A stretch of 64,000 bases of DNA from Paludibaculum sp. (GTDB taxonomy: Bacteria; Acidobacteriota; Terriglobia; Bryobacterales; Bryobacteraceae), in contig JARKQJ010000065.1 of assembly GCA_029973955.1 (NCBI GenBank), forward strand, positions 1-64,000, given 5' to 3'. Made by a program: the position numbers and the translations under genes. The notes beneath the pieces were generated by a model that saw nothing but the letters and a program-made list of their open reading frames with translations, did not search any database and was not told the DNA's origin. Of the stretch, positions 23,860 through 31,377 are shown piece by piece. Every line of letters begins with the position of its first letter. Within the stretch, counting starts at the first letter, position 1.

Positions 23860-25941
23860 TTAGGCTTTGAACAACTGGCCGGGCGCTTCCATCACCTTGG
23901 CGAGCATTTTGGAGTATCTGCCAAGAGTTCCTGAAGTGAAGAGTGTATCGCCGGAGGGGCGGATGAGGGAGGGGTTGACGGCGACGGGGACGCCGCCGCT
24001 GACGGGAGTGGTGGGCGCGGCGCCGCCGGTAGCGACCACGGGGAGAGCCACGTTGTAGCCGTGGACGGATTTGCGGATCTGCTCGAAGATCTTGTCGGGC
24101 GTGGTGGCGCCGAGGTCGATGTGGAGCTGGCGGGCGAGGAGGGCGATGATGTCGAGGTCGGACTTGGCGCCCATGACCTTGGGGCCGACTTTGAGGCGCT
24201 GGACCTCGCCTGTGGCATTGGTCACGGTGCCGGACTTCTCGTAGGCAGAGGCGGCGGGGAAGACGACGTCGGCGCGCTGGGCGGTCTCGGTGAGGAAGAG
24301 GTCCTGGACGACGACGAAGGCCTTTTCGCTGGCGAGCTTCGCGGATTCGAGCGGATTGGCGCCGACGACCCAGAGGACGTCGAGGTTCTGGGATGCGAGC
24401 ATTTGGGTGGCGTCGAGCCCGGGATTGGAGACGGGCTGGTAGCCGGGGCCGAGGTCGGGCAGGAGGCCCATGTCGAGAGCGCCGCGGGAGTTGGAGTAGT
24501 CGACGAGGGGGACGTATTTGACGTCGATGCCGAGAGAGTCGCAGAAGGCGACGAGCTGGCGGACGGCGTCGCCCCTGATGGCGGCGCCGTAGAGGACGAC
24601 GAGGGAGGGGTGGGTCTTGAGGTCGCCGGCGAGCTGAGGGAGGACGTTGAGTTCTTCGCCGGGGTTGGCGCGGAGGGTCCTGGTGGCGAACTGCTCTTCG
24701 CGCACGGGGCCGGGGGTAATGAGGTAAGTGGCCGAACGGTGGTGGCGGAAGTTGGCGCGGAGCTGGTAGGCGAGCAGGGGGTGCTGCTGGCTGAGGTCGG
24801 CACCGAGGACGAGGGCGGCCTTGGTGGTGTAGAGGTCGTCGACGGTGGCGAGAGTATTAGTGCGGCCCTTGAGCGCGTCGAAGAGAGTGACGACGTCGCC
24901 GGTGCGGTGGTGATCGATGTTGTTGGACCCGAGGCCTTCCCGGACGAACTTCTGGAGGAGGTAGTTTTCCTCGTTGGTGGTGCGGGTGGAGCCGATGACA
25001 CCGAACTGGCCGTTGCGGGCCTTCACTTCAGAGAATTTCGCGGCGACGGCGGCGAGGGCTTCCGACCAGGAAACGGGCTGGAGCTGGCCGTTCCTGCGGA
25101 GGAGCGGGGATTGGAGGCGCTCCTTGTGGTGGACGAAGTCGAAGCCGAAGCGGCCCTTGACGCAGAGGAACTCGCCGTTGATGCCGGAGCGGTCGCGGTT
25201 GTTGGCGCGGAGGACCTGGCCGTTGCGGACGCTGAGAGTGGTTTTGCAGCCGTCGGCGCAGTGGGTGCAGATGGTGCCGACGTGGTTCATCTCCCAGGGG
25301 CGGGACTGGTAGCGGTAAGAGCCGGAGGTGAGGGCGCCGACGGGGCAGACGTCGATGCACCAGCCGCACTCGTCGCATTCGAGGTGGTCGCCGCGGTTGG
25401 GGACGATTTGAGCGTTGACGCCGCGGAAGGAGAGGCCGAGGGCGTTGACGCCGAGGCCTTCGTCGCAGACGCGAACGCAGCGGTAGCAGAGGATGCAGCG
25501 GGAGCCGTCGTAGTAGACGGCGGGGCTCCACTGCTTTTCGTCGACGTGGTGCTTGATCTCGGTAAAGCGGGACTCGCCGGCGCCGTAGCGGAAGGTCATG
25601 TCCTGGAGTTCGCACTCGCCGCCCTTATCGCAGACGGGGCAATCCAGGGGGTGGTTGGTGAGGAGGAACTCGAGGGTGGCTCTGCGGGCGTCGACGACTT
25701 TGGGAGATTCGGTTTGGACGACCATGCCCTCGGCGGCGGGGAGAGTGCAGCTGGGCTGGAGCTTGGGCATCTTCTCGACTTCGACGAGGCACATGCGGCA
25801 GGCGGCCTGGAGGGAGAAGCCTTCGTAGTAGCAGAAGGCGGGGATCTCGATGCCGTGTTGCTTGGCGGCATCGATGACGAGAGTACCGGGGGCGCAGGAG
25901 ACCTGCCGGCCGTTGATGGTGAGAGTAATGGGGTCCGCCAT
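23860..25941 (-). CDS. nuoG: NADH-quinone oxidoreductase subunit G (molybdopterin oxidoreductase-like, FeS)
   Basis: 693 residues. The N-terminal [2Fe-2S] domain (FCYYEGFSLQAACRMCLVEVE), the HisCys3 site (HPLDCPVCDKGGECELQD), and a two-cluster motif (CILCYRCVRVC, CDECGWCIDVCPVGAL) are present. A further CTHCADGC plus FLCVKG set near residues 225-265 matches the additional N7-type cluster of some NuoG proteins. A molybdopterin-fold domain without catalytic site follows. Carries electrons from NuoF/E to NuoI. The C-terminal domain is shorter than in E. coli. Confidence 0.96.
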   Translation of the reverse strand: MADPITLTINGRQVSCAPGTLVIDAAKQHGIEIPAFCYYEGFSLQAACRMCLVEVEKMPKLQPSCTLPAAEGMVVQTESPKVVDARRATLEFLLTNHPLDCPVCDKGGECELQDMTFRYGAGESRFTEIKHHVDEKQWSPAVYYDGSRCILCYRCVRVCDEGLGVNALGLSFRGVNAQIVPNRGDHLECDECGWCIDVCPVGALTSGSYRYQSRPWEMNHVGTICTHCADGCKTTLSVRNGQVLRANNRDRSGINGEFLCVKGRFGFDFVHHKERLQSPLLRRNGQLQPVSWSEALAAVAAKFSEVKARNGQFGVIGSTRTTNEENYLLQKFVREGLGSNNIDHHRTGDVVTLFDALKGRTNTLATVDDLYTTKAALVLGADLSQQHPLLAYQLRANFRHHRSATYLITPGPVREEQFATRTLRANPGEELNVLPQLAGDLKTHPSLVVLYGAAIRGDAVRQLVAFCDSLGIDVKYVPLVDYSNSRGALDMGLLPDLGPGYQPVSNPGLDATQMLASQNLDVLWVVGANPLESAKLASEKAFVVVQDLFLTETAQRADVVFPAASAYEKSGTVTNATGEVQRLKVGPKVMGAKSDLDIIALLARQLHIDLGATTPDKIFEQIRKSVHGYNVALPVVATGGAAPTTPVSGGVPVAVNPSLIRPSGDTLFTSGTLGRYSKMLAKVMEAPGQLFKA

Positions 25942-25950
25942 GAGGAATTC

Positions 25951-27285
25951 CTATAGGATCACCAGGGGCCGGGTGCCGGGTGCGGGGGTGTAGGCGCCGG
26001 AGGCGTTGATCTTGGCTTCGATCTCGTCGCGGAACTTGCGGGCGATGGCCATGGCGGGCATGGCGGCGGCATCGCCGAGGGGGCAGAAAGTCCGGCCCAT
26101 CATGGAATTGGAGATCTGATCGATCAAGTCGATGTCTTTGGATGCGCCGACGCCCGAGTCGAGGCGCTGGGTGATCTTTTTGAGCCAGGCGGTGCCTTCG
26201 CGGCAGGGGATACACCAGCCGCAGGACTCGTGGGCGTAGAAGCTCATGAGGCGCGAGAGGACGCGGACCATGTCGGTCTGGTCGTCGAGGACGACGGTGG
26301 CGCCGGAGCCGAGCATGGTGCCGGCTTTGGCGAAGGAGTCATAGTCGGCGGGGATGTCGCACTCGTCGGCTTTGAGGACGGGCGAGGAGCTGCCGCCGGG
26401 GATGATGGCTTTGAGCTGGCGGCCCTTCCAGACACCGCCGCCGAGTTCGTTGACGATGGTGAGGAGGTTCATGCCGAGGGGGACTTCGTAGACGCCGGGG
26501 GTGTTGAGATGGCCGGAGAGACCGACGAGGCGGGTGCCGCCGTTGCGGGGCGTGCCGAGGCCGGCGTACCATTCGCCGCCGTTGAGGATGATGTCGGGGA
26601 CGGCGGAGTAGGTTTCGACGTTATTGACGACGGTGGGGCACTGGAAGGCGCCGGAGACGGCGGGGAAGGGGGGCTTCAAGCGGGGGTTGCCGCGCTTGCC
26701 TTCGAGGGATTCGAGGAGAGCGGTTTCTTCGCCGCACTCGTAGGAGCCTGCGCCGGTGTGGGTGGAGAGGTGGAAGCTCCAGCCGGTGCCGAGGACGTTA
26801 TCGCCGAGGTAGCCGCTGGAGTAGGCCTCCTCGATGGCGCGATCCATGATGTCGATGTAGATGCGGTATTCGCCGCGGATGTAGATCCAGCCGCGATTGG
26901 AGCCGATGGCGCGTCCGGCGATGAGGCAGCCTTCGATGAGGCGGTGGGGATCGAAGCCCATGAGGATGCGATCCTTGCAGGTACCGGGCTCGCCTTCGTC
27001 GGCGTTGACGACGATGTGCTTGGGCTGGGGGGCTTTGCGGTCAACGAACGACCACTTCATGCCGGTGGGGAAGCCGGCGCCTCCGCGGCCGCGGAGGGAG
27101 GATTTCTTGACCTCGTCGACGATGGCTTCGGGGGCCATTTCGAGGGCTTTGCGGAGGGCCTGGTAGCCTTCGGTGCGCAGGTATTCATCGAGCCAGACGG
27201 GCTCAGTGCGGGGGTATTCGAAGCGGCGCGTGAGGACGCGGACTTCGAGGGGGTGTGGGGGGCGGAGGAGGGTGGGCTGGTTCAT
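25951..27285 (-). CDS. nuoF: NADH-quinone oxidoreductase subunit F (FMN, NADH-binding)
   Basis: 444 residues. Accepts hydride from NADH onto FMN. Motifs: GRGGAGFPTGMKWSF (FMN/NADH site), NADEGEPGTCKDR, YECGEETALLESLEG, and ESCGWCIPCREGTAWL with TFCPLGDAAAMP that bind the [4Fe-4S] N3 cluster. ATG 27285; it begins 13 bp after the nuoE stop. Confidence 0.97.
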   Translation of the reverse strand: MNQPTLLRPPHPLEVRVLTRRFEYPRTEPVWLDEYLRTEGYQALRKALEMAPEAIVDEVKKSSLRGRGGAGFPTGMKWSFVDRKAPQPKHIVVNADEGEPGTCKDRILMGFDPHRLIEGCLIAGRAIGSNRGWIYIRGEYRIYIDIMDRAIEEAYSSGYLGDNVLGTGWSFHLSTHTGAGSYECGEETALLESLEGKRGNPRLKPPFPAVSGAFQCPTVVNNVETYSAVPDIILNGGEWYAGLGTPRNGGTRLVGLSGHLNTPGVYEVPLGMNLLTIVNELGGGVWKGRQLKAIIPGGSSSPVLKADECDIPADYDSFAKAGTMLGSGATVVLDDQTDMVRVLSRLMSFYAHESCGWCIPCREGTAWLKKITQRLDSGVGASKDIDLIDQISNSMMGRTFCPLGDAAAMPAMAIARKFRDEIEAKINASGAYTPAPGTRPLVIL

Positions 27286-27298
27286 CGCGAGGCTCCTC

Positions 27299-27781
27299 TC
27301 ACTGCATCTGCCGCAAGCTGTCGATGAGCTTGTCGAACTTTTCGGGCGTCATGTCGTAGTGGAAGTCGTAGTTGACCTGGATGGCGGGGGCCCAGGAGCA
27401 GGCGCCCATGCATTCAACCTCTTCGATGGAGAACTGGCCGTCGGGGGATTTCTCTTTGTTGTGGAGGCCGAGTTTGGAGCAGGCGTGGGCGAAGAGCTCT
27501 TCCGCGCCGCGGACCTGGCAGGAGACGTTGGTGCAGACCTGGATGTGATGCCTGCCGCGCGGCTCGCGGGAGAGCATGGTGTAGTAGCCGATGACCTCTT
27601 CGATTTCGAGAGGGGTGACTTTGAGGCGTTGGGAGACTTCCTGGATGAGTTCGGGGGTCATCGAGCCCACTTCGTCCTGCGCGTAAAGGAGCATGGGGAT
27701 GAGGGCTCCTTTCTGCCGGCCGGGCGGGTAGTTGCCGATCATTTTGGCGAACCGTGCTTCGAGTTCAGGCGAGAAAGTCAT
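27299..27781 (-). CDS. nuoE: NADH-quinone oxidoreductase subunit E ([2Fe-2S] thioredoxin-like)
   Basis: 160 residues. The four ligands of N1a are visible in QVCTNVSCQVRG (C-x4-C) and VECMGACSWAP (C-x3-C). N-terminal helices (YPPGRQKGALIPMLLYAQDE) follow the family. Works with NuoF in the NADH-dehydrogenase module. Starts 12 bp after the nuoD stop. Confidence 0.96.
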   Translation of the reverse strand: MTFSPELEARFAKMIGNYPPGRQKGALIPMLLYAQDEVGSMTPELIQEVSQRLKVTPLEIEEVIGYYTMLSREPRGRHHIQVCTNVSCQVRGAEELFAHACSKLGLHNKEKSPDGQFSIEEVECMGACSWAPAIQVNYDFHYDMTPEKFDKLIDSLRQMQ

Positions 27782-27793
27782 GGCGGGATCCGT

Positions 27794-29014
27794 TTATCGG
27801 TCTACGTCTCCGAGGACGAAATCCATGCTACCGAGAGAGGCGATGGAGTCGGCGATGAGGCGGCCTTCGAAGAGCGGGGTGAGGGACTGGAGGTTGCCGA
27901 AACTGGGGGTGCGCATGAAGACGCGCAGGGGCTTGGAGGTGCCGTCGGAGGCGACGAAGAAGCCGATTTCGCCGCGGGGGGATTCGACGGGGACATAAGC
28001 ATCGCCGGCGGGGACGCGGAAGCCTTCGGTGACGATCTTGAAGTGGTAGATGAGGGCCTCCATCTGGGTCTTCATCTTTTCGCGGTCGGGGAGGACGACC
28101 TTGGGGGCGTCGGCTTTCCAGGGGCCTTCGGGCATGCCGTCGAGGGCCTGTTTGACGATGCGGAGGCTTTGGCGCATCTCATCGACGCGGACGCGGAAGC
28201 GGGAGAAGACGTCGCCCTCCTGGCAGGTGGGGATGTCGAAATCGAATTTCTCGTACGAGGAGTAGGGCTCGGACTTGCGGATATCCCAGGCGAGGCCGGC
28301 GGCGCGGATCATGGGGCCGGTGACGCCGAGATCGAGGAGGCGTTCGAGGGAGAGGTGGCCGACGCCTTTAGTGCGCTGGAGGAAGATGGGGTTCTTGGTG
28401 AGGAGGTCTTCGTATTGGTCGATTTTGTCGGAAAGGCCGCCGGCGAATTTGGAGACGGCGGCGTGCCATCCGCGGGGCGGTTCGAGAGCGACGCCGCCGA
28501 TGCGGATGTAGGAGGTCATGAGGCGCTGGCCGCTGAACATTTCGAAGATGCGGAGGATGTCTTCGCGTTCGCGGAAGCAGTAGAAGAAGACGGTCATGGC
28601 GCCGAGGTCGAGGGCGTGGGTGCCGAGCCAGACGGCGTGGGAGTTGATGCGGGAGAGTTCGCAGAGGAGGACGCGGAGCCACTGGGCCTTGGGAGGGATT
28701 TGGAGGTCGAGGAGGCGTTCAACGGGGAGGACGTAGGCGAGGTTGTTAGAGAGATTGGCGAGGTAGTCCATGCGGTCAGTGAGCGTGACTACCTGTTGCC
28801 AGCCGAGGGCTTCGGCCTGTTTTTCAATGCCGGTGTGAAGGTAGCCGATGTCGGGCTGGGCCTTGGTGATGATTTCGCCGTCGAGTTCGAGGAGGATGCG
28901 GAGCACGCCGTGGGTGGACGGGTGCTGGGGGCCCATGTTGAGGACCATTTTGCGGGTGGAGCCGGGGTTGGTTTCGACAGGCTCCAACTGAGCGGTGAGG
29001 CCGGGATCACTCAT
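27794..29014 (-). CDS. nuoD: NADH-quinone oxidoreductase subunit D (49-kDa)
   Basis: 406 residues from ATG 29014, the start adopted over the longer frame open to 29173, because MSDPGLTAQLEPVE leads directly into the conserved core. MGPQHPSTHGVLRILLELDGE, IGYLHTGIEKQAE, and ESPRGEIGFFVASDGTSKPLR are diagnostic of the quinone-binding subunit. A 5-bp gap separates it from nuoC. The partner NuoB, normally encoded between nuoA and nuoC, is missing here. Confidence 0.96.
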   Translation of the reverse strand: MSDPGLTAQLEPVETNPGSTRKMVLNMGPQHPSTHGVLRILLELDGEIITKAQPDIGYLHTGIEKQAEALGWQQVVTLTDRMDYLANLSNNLAYVLPVERLLDLQIPPKAQWLRVLLCELSRINSHAVWLGTHALDLGAMTVFFYCFREREDILRIFEMFSGQRLMTSYIRIGGVALEPPRGWHAAVSKFAGGLSDKIDQYEDLLTKNPIFLQRTKGVGHLSLERLLDLGVTGPMIRAAGLAWDIRKSEPYSSYEKFDFDIPTCQEGDVFSRFRVRVDEMRQSLRIVKQALDGMPEGPWKADAPKVVLPDREKMKTQMEALIYHFKIVTEGFRVPAGDAYVPVESPRGEIGFFVASDGTSKPLRVFMRTPSFGNLQSLTPLFEGRLIADSIASLGSMDFVLGDVDR

Positions 29015-29019
29015 GGGGT

Positions 29020-29508
29020 CTATTCGTCCTTGTAGCTGTACTTGTGGCCGTGAGTGGGGAAGTCCCTGCGAAGGGGGTGGCCTTCCCAATAGTCGGGCAA
29101 CATGATGCGGCGGAGGTCGGGGTGGCCGGCAAAAGTGACGCCGAAGAGATCGAAGGCTTCGCGTTCGTACCAATCGGCGCCGGCCCAGACGGAGGTGACG
29201 GAGGGGAGGGTGGGGTTGTCGCCGGGCAGGGCGACCTTGAGTTTGAGGCGCTGATTGGCGGGGATGGAGTGCAGGAGGTAGACGACCTCGAAGCGGGGCT
29301 CCTGGGGGTAGAGGTCAATGGCGGTGAGGCCGGAGACGCGATTGAACTGGAGGTTGGCCTTGAGGTGGGCGCAAAGGGGGAGGATCTTATCAGGGGAGAT
29401 CCAGAGGGTGGTTTCGCCGTTCTCGAAGGAGGAGCGGAGAATGGCGTCAGGGTCCCAGGCCTCGATGGCGGCCGGGACGGGCAGTTCTTTGAGGTTGTCA
29501 GCCAGCAT
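29020..29508 (-). CDS. nuoC: NADH-quinone oxidoreductase subunit C (30-kDa)
   Basis: 162 residues. The signature [39 protein letters not shown] is the 30-kDa subunit motif. It is a separate gene from nuoD, unlike the fused nuoCD of E. coli. ATG 29508, 12 bp after the nuoA stop. Confidence 0.96.
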   Translation of the reverse strand: MLADNLKELPVPAAIEAWDPDAILRSSFENGETTLWISPDKILPLCAHLKANLQFNRVSGLTAIDLYPQEPRFEVVYLLHSIPANQRLKLKVALPGDNPTLPSVTSVWAGADWYEREAFDLFGVTFAGHPDLRRIMLPDYWEGHPLRRDFPTHGHKYSYKDE

Positions 29509-29520
29509 GATAGCGCCCCT

Positions 29521-29919
29521 TCAGCGCGAAGACTCCTCGTGGTGATCGTCGGCGGCCCAGTTGAGAACGCCCTTCTTCCAGATGTAGAAGAAGCCGGCAA
29601 AGACAAGGGCGATGAAGACGAGCATTTCGAAGAATGCAAAGAGCTTCAGTTCGCGGTAGACGACCGCCCATGGGTAGAGGAAGATGGCCTCGATGTCGAA
29701 CAGGATGAACAGCATCGCCACGAGGTAGAACTTCACGCTGAAGCGTTCGCGGGCATTCCCGGTGGGATTGATACCGCACTCGTAGGGCGTGTCCTTGACC
29801 TTGTTTTTGACGCGGTTGCCCAGTACGACGCCGAGGGTAATGAGGGCGGCGGCGATGACCGCAGCCAGCAAGACCTGGAGCAGGACCGGGAAGTAAGCCT
29901 CGATGATGGATGTGGGCAT
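29521..29919 (-). CDS. nuoA: NADH-quinone oxidoreductase subunit A
   Basis: 132 residues from ATG 29919; the frame is open to 29991 but the added residues are unlikely to be translated since the promoter lies inside them. [43 protein letters not shown] is the NuoA signature with conserved Glu and Cys. First gene of the operon; a sigma-70 promoter is visible upstream. Confidence 0.95.
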   Translation of the reverse strand: MPTSIIEAYFPVLLQVLLAAVIAAALITLGVVLGNRVKNKVKDTPYECGINPTGNARERFSVKFYLVAMLFILFDIEAIFLYPWAVVYRELKLFAFFEMLVFIALVFAGFFYIWKKGVLNWAADDHHEESSR

Positions 29920-29961
29920 GAGAACAGGGTCCGCGGAACGAGCCGCGAGAAGGAACACTTC

Positions 29962-29991
29962 AATATAATGATGCCTGAAAGAGCGTGTCAA
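29962..29991 (-). promoter_or_regulatory. Predicted sigma-70 promoter of the nuo operon (divergent with thiS)
   Basis: On the minus strand TTGACA (29991-29986) and TATATT (29967-29962) are 18 bp apart, predicting a start near 29955 and a leader of about 36 bases to nuoA. On the plus strand the same bases include TATAAT (29964-29969), a perfect -10 for thiS, though no good -35 is seen for it. The two divergent transcription units therefore share one AT box. Confidence 0.6.
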
Positions 29992-29999
29992 ACCAACGG

Positions 30000-30212
30000 A
30001 TGAGTACAGATATCTCTATTACTATCAACGGGGAACGGCGAGAGGTCCCTTCAGGCCTGAATATCCGAAGTTTAATTGTGCATCTTGGACTGGATGCGGA
30101 GAGGGTGGCGGTGGAGTTGGATCGGAAGCTGGTGAGGAAGGGGGAGTGGGAGGGAGTGGAGGTAAGAGAGGGGGCTGTGCTGGAGGTGGTGACATTTGTG
30201 GGGGGCGGATAA
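30000..30212 (+). CDS. thiS: ThiS-type sulfur carrier protein
   Basis: 70 residues. Ubiquitin-like carrier that delivers sulfur for the thiazole of thiamine. [55 protein letters not shown] ends with the Gly-Gly needed for adenylation and thiocarboxylation. ATG 30000 was chosen over the GTG five codons upstream. No thiG, thiF or thiH follows, so it is an orphan here. Confidence 0.85.
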   Translation: MSTDISITINGERREVPSGLNIRSLIVHLGLDAERVAVELDRKLVRKGEWEGVEVREGAVLEVVTFVGGG

Positions 30213-30341
30213 GCGGCGCAGGCCGGGGGCAGCGCGGGCGGGCAGGCAACCGGCAGGGGGCTGACGGATAGGGCGGTTGGCGTTTGCAACTCCAGTACAA
30301 ATTGTGGCGGTTTTGTTCGGATAGGGGCCATATCTTGTGAA

Positions 30342-30369
30342 TTGACTTCCCCAGTGTCTGGGCTAGACT
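30342..30369 (+). promoter_or_regulatory. Promoter with embedded palindrome upstream of the MerR gene
   Basis: TTGACT (30342-30347) and TAGACT (30364-30369) are separated by 16 bp that contain the palindrome CCCAG-TGT-CTGGG (30350-30362). MerR-type regulators act at palindromes in the spacer, so autoregulation is suggested. The spacer is shorter than the 19-20 bp classical MerR type. Confidence 0.45.
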
Positions 30370-30407
30370 CGAACCTGTGCCCAACACCCAAACAGAAAGA
30401 GGGAAGG

Positions 30408-30908
30408 ATGTTCAAAACAAAAGGTAGAGCTTCTGCGGCGCCCACCGGGGGGAAGACGTTTTCGAGCGCGGATGTGAGCCGGCTTTCGGGTGTGAGCTTG
30501 CGGCAATTGCAGTGGTGGGACGAGCAGAAGGTGGTTTCGCCGAGGCACGAAGGGCACAAGCGGGTCTACCACATGGAAGAAGTGGTGGAAGTGAGCGTGA
30601 TAGCGGAGTTGCGGCGGAAGGGGTTCAGCCTGCAGAAGATCCGGCGGGTGCTGAGGGTGGTACAGCGGGAGATGGGCAAGCACATCGATCAGGTGATGAG
30701 CGGCGAAGCGGAGCTGCACCTGCTGACGGATGGGAAGACGGTCCACTTGGAATCCGACCGGGACCGGATCATCGAGCAATTGAAAGCGGCGAAGCAGCCG
30801 ATGTTTCTCGTGGCGGTAACGGAGCAGGCGAAGCGCCTGACGGCGACGCCGCGGAAGCCGGTGAAGAGCGAGGCGCCGGCGGCGGCGAAGAAGTCGAAGG
30901 CGATGTAA
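30408..30908 (+). CDS. MerR-family transcriptional regulator
   Basis: 166 residues. The N-terminal winged helix FSSADVSRLSGVSLRQLQWWDEQKVVSP and KRVYHMEEVVEVSVIAELRRKGFSLQKIRRVLRVVQ is the MerR DNA-binding region. No effector cysteine motif is recognisable in the rest; the C-terminus is Lys/Ala-rich. ATG 30408 has an AGAGGGAAGG ribosome site; the frame upstream to 30342 overlaps the promoter. Ligand unknown. Possible autoregulation through the palindrome between its -35 and -10. Confidence 0.88.
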   Translation: MFKTKGRASAAPTGGKTFSSADVSRLSGVSLRQLQWWDEQKVVSPRHEGHKRVYHMEEVVEVSVIAELRRKGFSLQKIRRVLRVVQREMGKHIDQVMSGEAELHLLTDGKTVHLESDRDRIIEQLKAAKQPMFLVAVTEQAKRLTATPRKPVKSEAPAAAKKSKAM

Positions 30909-30983
30909 GGATTTCGGGTTCGGTACGGCAGAACGGCCGGAAACACCTTTGGCTGCCTCGGAGCATAAACCAAAGCTGGCCGT

Positions 30984-31278
30984 GGAGGAATCTTGCTGTG
31001 CCCCGCCGGGAAGGACGCCCGGTCCTCTGGGCGTCCTTCCTGAGTTGAGGTAGCGAGTGAGTCCGAAGGATAGGGCGCGCGATTGGGCGTGCCGGTTCTG
31101 GTGACACGAGGGGGACCGGACCCGCGACCGGCCTTCCAGGTAATGGCTTGGACATGAGCTTGGCACAGAAGTACAGCCGCGGGCAGAGTGTGGCGCCGGG
31201 AGGCGCCGCCGCCGGCGGCTGGGGAGGAAGATTGCTGTGCCCCGCAAGGAGGGACGCCTGGGCGACCGGGCGTCCCTT
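30984..31278. repeat. Pair of dispersed repeats with hairpins (about 55 bp each)
   Basis: The 469-bp non-coding gap 30909-31377 contains two copies of a unit starting GGAGGAA and continuing TTGCTGTGCCCCGC, at 30984-31038 and 31223-31278. Each ends in a strong hairpin: GGACGCCC/GGGCGTCC (31013-31036) and GGGACGCC/GGCGTCCC (31251-31276). Between them lie further small palindromes (GGCGCC at 31192 and 31202). The hairpins could act as terminators for the MerR transcript; no protein is encoded. Confidence 0.7.
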
Positions 31279-31377
31279 TGTGTCTGTAAAGCGGTTTTTT
31301 CCGAACCTTTTGAGGCGGGGCGCCGTCCAACGAGGGGAGATGCCCTGCGATATACTTGGGGCAGGTCTGGGAGACCC

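Noticed and set aside
24061..25956. 631-residue frame antisense to nuoG
   Set aside because: Shadow of nuoG; low-complexity Gly/Glu/Val composition.
27173..29035. 620-residue frame antisense to nuoD and nuoE
   Set aside because: Shadow frame; real genes on the minus strand have clear family motifs.
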